Assembly: GCA_029983685.1 (NCBI GenBank) | Contig: JASBZA010000006.1 | Span: forward strand, 38,390 to 102,389 | Direction: 5' to 3' | DNA length: 64,000 nt | Source of the DNA: Oscillospiraceae bacterium | GTDB lineage: Bacteria > Bacillota > Clostridia > Saccharofermentanales > Fastidiosipilaceae | Part shown: positions 60,058 through 64,000 of the stretch, piece by piece | Layout: the number at the start of each line of letters is the position of its first letter | Numbering within the stretch: position 1 is the first letter of the stretch | Position numbers and translations under genes: made by a program | Notes under the pieces: generated by a model | What the model was told of the DNA's origin: nothing | The model's input: the letters and a program-made list of their open reading frames with translations, nothing else | The model's database searches: none

Positions 60058-61027
60058 AGCCTTCTTCTTCCATTTTCTCTCGAGGGACAAAGCGCAAAGC
60101 CGCCCCGTTTATACAGTAGCGAAGTCCGCCTCTGTCCTTAGGCCCATCATTAAAGACATGTCCTAAATGGCTGGAAGCTTCCGGTGACTTTACTTCTGTC
60201 CTTTCATAGCCGATTAAATAGTCTTTTTCTTCCACCAAGTCGGCCAAAGACCGGGTAAAAGATGGCCAGCCACAACCCGCATCGTACTTATCGCGAGAAG
60301 AGAAGAGGGGCTCGCCGCTTACAATATCCACATAGAGGCCGTCTTGATTGAATTGGTCATACTCGGAGGAGAAAGGTTTCTCTGTCGCTCCGTTTTGTGT
60401 GACCTCATAGGCCAAAGCACCAATCCGGTCAATGAGGTCCCGGTCCTTATCAAGGGTTTCCTCGGTCCCGACCAATACGGTTCCCGGCTCAGGCAAAGAA
60501 TGAAAAGATACATGGCAGTAACCGGTAGGGTTCTTTACTAAATAGTTCTGATGGTAATCTTCGGCCTTCGTAATATTTTTCAGCGGCAGGACTTCTGTAG
60601 CCAAGTCATGCTTAACGGCGGTACGGGCTTTGGCCATGGCGCGATCGATAGCGGCAAGGTCCGCTTCATCCAGGTAGTAAATTCCGCTTCGGTATTGTCG
60701 GCCGATATCGTTGCCCTGGCGATTTACCTGGGTAGGATCGAAAGTCTGAAAAAAGTAATAAAGCAGGTGGTCCAAGTCGATGATTTGGGGATTATACTCG
60801 ACGAAGACCGCTTCAACATGGTCGGTCTTACATGAACACACGTCCTCGTAGCTCGAATCGACACCTGTACCGTTCGCATAAGCTGCATAGTGGAAAATGA
60901 CGCCCGGCATACGACGCATATATTCGTCTAGTCCCCAAAAACACCCTCCGGCTAAAACAATAGCTCTATTAGCCGGGGAAATATGGATAGAGGTATTACG
61001 GCCTAACAAAATCTGCGACTCTCTCAT
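60032..61027 (-). CDS. msrAB: Fused methionine sulfoxide reductase MsrA-MsrB
   Basis: Repairs oxidised methionine in both S and R forms. Its 331 residues hold MsrA first (about 20-170, catalytic Cys in AGGCFWGLDEY) and MsrB second (about 195-325, YDAGCGWPSF and catalytic Cys in LRYCIN). SSHLGHVFNDGP is an MsrB hallmark. The CxxC zinc pairs of many MsrB proteins are absent, as in other zinc-free MsrB forms. There is no signal peptide. AAAGGAG precedes ATG. It lies downstream of the SRP RNA and upstream of cca on the same strand. Confidence 0.96.
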   Translation of the reverse strand: MRESQILLGRNTSIHISPANRAIVLAGGCFWGLDEYMRRMPGVIFHYAAYANGTGVDSSYEDVCSCKTDHVEAVFVEYNPQIIDLDHLLYYFFQTFDPTQVNRQGNDIGRQYRSGIYYLDEADLAAIDRAMAKARTAVKHDLATEVLPLKNITKAEDYHQNYLVKNPTGYCHVSFHSLPEPGTVLVGTEETLDKDRDLIDRIGALAYEVTQNGATEKPFSSEYDQFNQDGLYVDIVSGEPLFSSRDKYDAGCGWPSFTRSLADLVEEKDYLIGYERTEVKSPEASSHLGHVFNDGPKDRGGLRYCINGAALRFVPREKMEEEGYGDYLPFV

Positions 61028-61042
61028 ATGAAAGCTCCTTTA

Positions 61043-61184
61043 GAAAAAATCACCCTTTCTACCAAGGCCGTACAGGTTTTCCTGCAGCACATGCGGTTTA
61101 CCGCTTATTGCTGCTTCCTTCCGGACCTGACAAGGTTCACGGGCCACATCGCACAGGGCCCATACAGCCTCGGTAGAAAAGGTG
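61043..61184 (-). ncRNA. ffs: Signal recognition particle RNA (small bacterial type)
   Basis: Read on the minus strand, the region holds the universal helix 8 sequence GTCAGGTCCGGAAGGAAGCA (complement of 61112-61131), with the GGAA tetraloop and conserved asymmetric loop. The ends (CACCTTTTCTACCGAGGC... and ...GGCCTTGGTAGAAAGGGTG) pair to close a ~142-base hairpin. It binds Ffh to target membrane proteins. It is of the small 4.5S kind without a visible Alu domain. It lies upstream of msrAB. Confidence 0.95.
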
Positions 61185-61298
61185 ATTATTGAACTAGGCT
61201 CTTATCCTACAATAAAATTCATATTTTGGCCAGTTGTTCGCGAATGAATGACATTTTTCTGTTATATTGACTCTGATTTTACGAGCGAGGTGGGTTTC

Positions 61299-62114
61299 AT
61301 GAACGATTCTCTGAACGATAAACCGGACATCCTTCCGGAAAATTCGGGTAATACTAAGGACGATTTTGAAGAGTTAAAAGACAGTAACGGCAAGTTCCGC
61401 CCGGAAGTTAAATCAGACCTTCGCGGGGCATCTTTGATAGAAACCCCTAAGATTATTCGCCAGGCATCTGGAATTCTTATCCAAGGTCGGCGTATAAAAT
61501 CTTTCTTGTTCAGCACTGATGTTTCTATTATCAATTACTCAGATGCGGATGCGATTTTGGCCATCTATCCGGGCTCGCCTCATCCGGCCATCATCCATGC
61601 TGTTACGCTGGTAGCCAGCCAACCTGTTATTGCCGGTGTAGGTGGAGGACTCACCAATGGCAAGCGGTCTGCCATTGTGGCAACTTTTGCTGAGGCTCAC
61701 GGTGTTCTGGGAGTGGTTGTAAACTCACCTGCATCTTTGGAAACCATTCAGCTACTAAACGAGATTGTGGATTGCCCCATTATCGGTACCGTTGTGTCTT
61801 ATTACGATGAGCTTGAGGCCAAAATGAAGCTGGGTGTAGATATCTTAAACGTTGCAGCCGGAAAAGAAACCGCCAAGCTGGTCCGTTGGATTAGAGAGCG
61901 CTATCCTCAGGTGCCCATTATTGCTACCGGCGGCTCAAGCGAAGAGAGCATAAGGGAGACTATTGATGCAGGTGCCAATGCGATTTCGTGGACACCGCCT
62001 ACGAATGCCGAACTTTTCAGGGTGAAGATGGAAAAATACAGGGCCGATAAGCGTCACGATTTCATGGAAAGCCATGATGGCATGACCATGGCTGAGTATG
62101 AGCAACATAAATAA
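61299..62114 (+). CDS. Uncharacterised TIM-barrel protein (clostridial 'hydrolase'-annotated family)
   Basis: A 271-residue cytoplasmic protein. After a polar N-terminal segment (1-40) it has repeated beta-alpha units: SFLFSTDVSIINYSDADAIL, GVGGGLTNGKRSAIVA, GVVVNSPASLETIQLL, and a phosphate-binding-like end IIATGGSSEESIRETIDAGA with AISWTPPTNAELF. I recall this family in Clostridia under a vague hydrolase label; the fold resembles thiazole-synthase-like or HisA-like barrels. No catalytic role can be assigned. The start is ATG 61299 behind GAGGTGGG; a longer frame from 61248 has no ribosome site. It stands alone between the SRP RNA and a convergent ABC operon. Confidence 0.75.
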   Translation: MNDSLNDKPDILPENSGNTKDDFEELKDSNGKFRPEVKSDLRGASLIETPKIIRQASGILIQGRRIKSFLFSTDVSIINYSDADAILAIYPGSPHPAIIHAVTLVASQPVIAGVGGGLTNGKRSAIVATFAEAHGVLGVVVNSPASLETIQLLNEIVDCPIIGTVVSYYDELEAKMKLGVDILNVAAGKETAKLVRWIRERYPQVPIIATGGSSEESIRETIDAGANAISWTPPTNAELFRVKMEKYRADKRHDFMESHDGMTMAEYEQHK

Positions 62115-62139
62115 GTGAGGATGTATGAAGTAAGAAGAG

Positions 62140-62799
62140 CTATGAGCAGAATCTTCTTTGCTTTATCCATTCAGAAAAGAGAAGTAATAGTATGCCTATT
62201 CCTAAATAAGCGACAAAACTTGGGCTTTCACCGAAATTTTGAGAAGAGCTTTTAATAAGCAATAAGAAATCAGGGACAGTATTTGGCGGTACTATTACAC
62301 AAAAAAATAGATAAGCAATCAAAAAAGCGGTCACAACAGATGGAGCGCGGAACAAAGATATGAAAAAATGCTCAATCGTCATTATGAAAAAAGTTATGTA
62401 AGCGGTATTACTAAAAGAACCCCTTGGTGCTATTCCATAGTGTCGGCCTAAGTAATGCAATGGGCTAAATATTCCCAGTAATAAGAACATCAAGAATACA
62501 ATATGAAGGGCCTGGTAAAACTTTTGTTTACGAATGGCTAGCCATATCAGGGTGTCTCCATCATGCCCGACCAAAATCATTTCATATGATGAAACCAAAA
62601 GGATGCCGGAAAAGGCCATCAGCCATGAAAATGCAAAATTATAGAGAGCATATGCTTTATTAGGTTCCAACTCACGGGCTTGTCTAAGCACTAGAAACAT
62701 TAACAATGCCGGTCCAACCAAGGCCAATAGACTCAACGGTCTGGCCCCAAAAAGAATCCTAAAAAAACTATTAATTCGACTCCGCATTTTTACGTTCAT
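62140..62799 (-). CDS. ABC transporter membrane subunit
   Basis: A hydrophobic protein of about 219 residues with roughly six membrane segments (for example LSLLALVGPALLMFLVLRQA and YITFFIMTIEHFFISLF). It resembles ABC-2 type membrane subunits in layout, though it has no motif I can name. The gene overlaps the ATPase gene by 29 bp if ATG 62799 is used; ATG 62787 is equally possible. Neither has a strong ribosome site, suggesting coupling to translation of the ATPase. Together they would form an exporter or a membrane-stress transporter. Confidence 0.75.
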   Translation of the reverse strand: MNVKMRSRINSFFRILFGARPLSLLALVGPALLMFLVLRQARELEPNKAYALYNFAFSWLMAFSGILLVSSYEMILVGHDGDTLIWLAIRKQKFYQALHIVFLMFLLLGIFSPLHYLGRHYGIAPRGSFSNTAYITFFIMTIEHFFISLFRAPSVVTAFLIAYLFFCVIVPPNTVPDFLLLIKSSSQNFGESPSFVAYLGIGILLLLFSEWIKQRRFCS

Positions 62800-63604
62800 T
62801 CCAAATGTACAAGAGGTAAGCATCTTCTATAGTCTGTTCTGTAGGTTCTATCCTTTGCTGAGTATCAGAGAGGACACGCAGGAAAGACTGGCCTTTTTGC
62901 TGACTGTTTTTAATAATATGATAAGGCTCAATCAAAGTATCTTGCTGACTTTCTAAGATTTCATACACTTTCCCTTGGGCACGCTGAGTTATTTCTATTT
63001 CTGTACCTAATGTCAAGATACGGCCTTTATTCATAATGATAATTTGATCACATAGAGCTTCTACATCTTCAACAATATGGGTTGAGACAATAATTGTGCG
63101 ATCTCCTCGGAGCGACCGGATAATATTTTTAAAAATTAGACGTTGTTCAGGATCCAGACCTGACGTGGGCTCATCTATCAAGAGCAGTTCCGGATTGCCC
63201 TGCAAGGCCAAAGCAATCCCTAAACGTCTCAGCATACCTCCGGACAAAGAGCCTACTTTATCATGCATGCGGTCTAAAAGCTGGACTTTCTCCATTAACT
63301 GAAGCATTTCATCATGGGCTTCACGGCATGGGATTTTCTTCAAGTCATAAAAAAGTAGCATTAATTCTTTGACTTTCATACCTTTATAAAAGCCAAAATG
63401 CTGGGGAAGATAACCTACTTGATGGATGGGTGTTATGGATCCTGAATCTTGCTCAATAATTCCGCTTAAACATCGAAAAAATGTGGTTTTCCCGGCTCCG
63501 TTAGGTCCTAGCAAACCATAAATTCCCTTGCCTAAATTGCAGGAGATTTGGTCTAAGGCAACTGTTTTGCCATAGCTTTTAGATAACTTGCTAATTTGCA
63601 ACAT
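62771..63604 (-). CDS. ABC transporter ATP-binding protein
   Basis: A 277-residue ATPase of the CcmA/bacitracin-exporter style. Walker A is LGPNGAGKTTFF (near 34-45). The Q-loop follows in YLPQHFGF. The signature is LSGGMLRRLGIALAL, Walker B is LLLIDEPTSGLD, and the switch His lies in IVSTHIVED. The C-terminal 70 residues form the usual small regulatory lobe. It overlaps the next gene upstream by 14 bp and the membrane subunit downstream. The substrate is unknown. Confidence 0.93.
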   Translation of the reverse strand: MLQISKLSKSYGKTVALDQISCNLGKGIYGLLGPNGAGKTTFFRCLSGIIEQDSGSITPIHQVGYLPQHFGFYKGMKVKELMLLFYDLKKIPCREAHDEMLQLMEKVQLLDRMHDKVGSLSGGMLRRLGIALALQGNPELLLIDEPTSGLDPEQRLIFKNIIRSLRGDRTIIVSTHIVEDVEALCDQIIIMNKGRILTLGTEIEITQRAQGKVYEILESQQDTLIEPYHIIKNSQQKGQSFLRVLSDTQQRIEPTEQTIEDAYLLYIWNERKNAESN

Positions 63605-64000
63605 TCTTCAACTCCTTATATGTCGAGTCCAAATCCCAAAGAAAGTCCACAATATGTGGCTTTTCATCGTCTTGGCGCAAATAAGTAATCACCGATCCTA
63701 ATACTTGTTGAGGCCCGTATTCATAGACTAAGGAAAGAACTAATTCCTCCAAATAGTGTATTGAGTCTGAGTAGAAGAAAAAATCTTGGCTTTCCTCTTT
63801 GCTCAGCTCAAGTGCGGATTTTTGAGAGGGTTTATAGTCAATTAAAATCTGTAGAGACTCACGCTTGGGACGTTCAATTTTTTTGTCTAATCCCTCTGTA
63901 CTATAAACTAATGTCTCTATGACTATTTGTTCTAAATCCGTTTTGACAGGAGACCAGCTATTAAATGTCAAGGGCAAAACTAAAGACTTTTGTAGCGGGT
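63591..64000 (-). CDS. C-terminal part of an unknown protein of the ABC operon (runs off right edge)
   Basis: The frame is open to the right edge, so this is the 3' end of a longer gene. About 135 residues are visible, polar and acidic, with IERPKRESLQILIDYKP and a helical end (IVDFLWDLDSTYKELKNVAN). No transmembrane segment or known motif is seen in this part. Its stop overlaps the ATPase start by 14 bp, so it is probably the first or an earlier gene of the same operon, perhaps a substrate-handling or regulatory partner. A TTG at 63977 could be read as a start but has no ribosome site. Confidence 0.6.
   Translation of the reverse strand, partial: PLQKSLVLPLTFNSWSPVKTDLEQIVIETLVYSTEGLDKKIERPKRESLQILIDYKPSQKSALELSKEESQDFFFYSDSIHYLEELVLSLVYEYGPQQVLGSVITYLRQDDEKPHIVDFLWDLDSTYKELKNVAN

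Noticed and set aside
60058..60090. TTG start for cca
   Set aside because: It would lengthen the overlap with msrAB and lacks a ribosome site; the extension is basic and not family-like.
61043..61184. Plus-strand RNA or tmRNA at the stem-loop region
   Set aside because: The conserved SRP helix 8 reads correctly only on the minus strand.
1..64000. CRISPR array
   Set aside because: No regularly spaced direct repeats were seen.

Overview
The window reads as chromosomal DNA of an anaerobic, carbohydrate-scavenging Bacillota of the Clostridia type. The evidence is strong AGGAGG-type ribosome sites, DUF3048 and DUF362 proteins, NCS2 permeases, AraC- and RpiR-type regulators, sugar ABC transporters without their own ATPase, and a TnpV/large-serine-recombinase remnant. 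Base composition is fairly even apart from a restriction-modification island (about 23.6-30.0 kb) and an AT-rich sialidase gene (46.2-48.9 kb). No tRNA, 5S/16S/23S rRNA or CRISPR array was seen. One SRP RNA gene is present.

Layout. 1-16.2 kb is a glucuronoxylan/aldouronate module: the end of a GH2 enzyme, xylose isomerase, an SGNH acetylesterase, a permease-permease-binding protein set, GH67 alpha-glucuronidase, GH3 beta-xylosidase/glucosidase, GH2 beta-glucuronidase and two AraC regulators. 16.6-22.3 kb is one giant secreted protein that fuses a CE8 pectin methylesterase to a PL9 pectate lyase. 22.5-23.6 kb encodes a DUF3048 lipoprotein. 23.6-30.0 kb is a foreign island: tnpV, a frameshifted DUF6809 gene, a small XRE regulator, a nuclease-methylase fusion, a second adenine methylase, and the tail of a large serine recombinase. 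30.1-31.2 kb encodes a DUF362 ferredoxin-like protein.

31.4-42.5 kb is a nine-gene cluster that joins a sugar ABC transporter, glycerol kinase, a three-part glycerol-3-phosphate oxidation set, an AraC regulator and a GH31 glycosidase. I read it as a candidate system for taking up and degrading a glycerol glycoside; this is the most interesting proposal in the window. 42.7-53.4 kb is a sialic acid locus: NanA, an AGE-type epimerase, an RpiR regulator, a sialidase with the NanB-type insert, an ABC transporter and a Gfo/Idh/MocA oxidoreductase. This set matches 2,7-anhydro-Neu5Ac scavenging. 53.4-56.9 kb is a purine operon (NCS2 permease and adenine deaminase) behind a guanine-class purine riboswitch.

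57-64 kb holds an ORF6N remnant, a MATE exporter, CCA-adding enzyme, an MsrA-MsrB fusion, the SRP RNA, an uncharacterised TIM-barrel protein and a three-gene ABC export operon cut by the window edge. The carbohydrate loci fit together as capture of complex glycan fragments (xylan side chains, pectin, mucin sialic acid, perhaps glycosylglycerol). Each locus has its own uptake system and regulator, and the transporters probably share an ATPase encoded elsewhere. Family assignments come from motifs read by eye; no database search was run.
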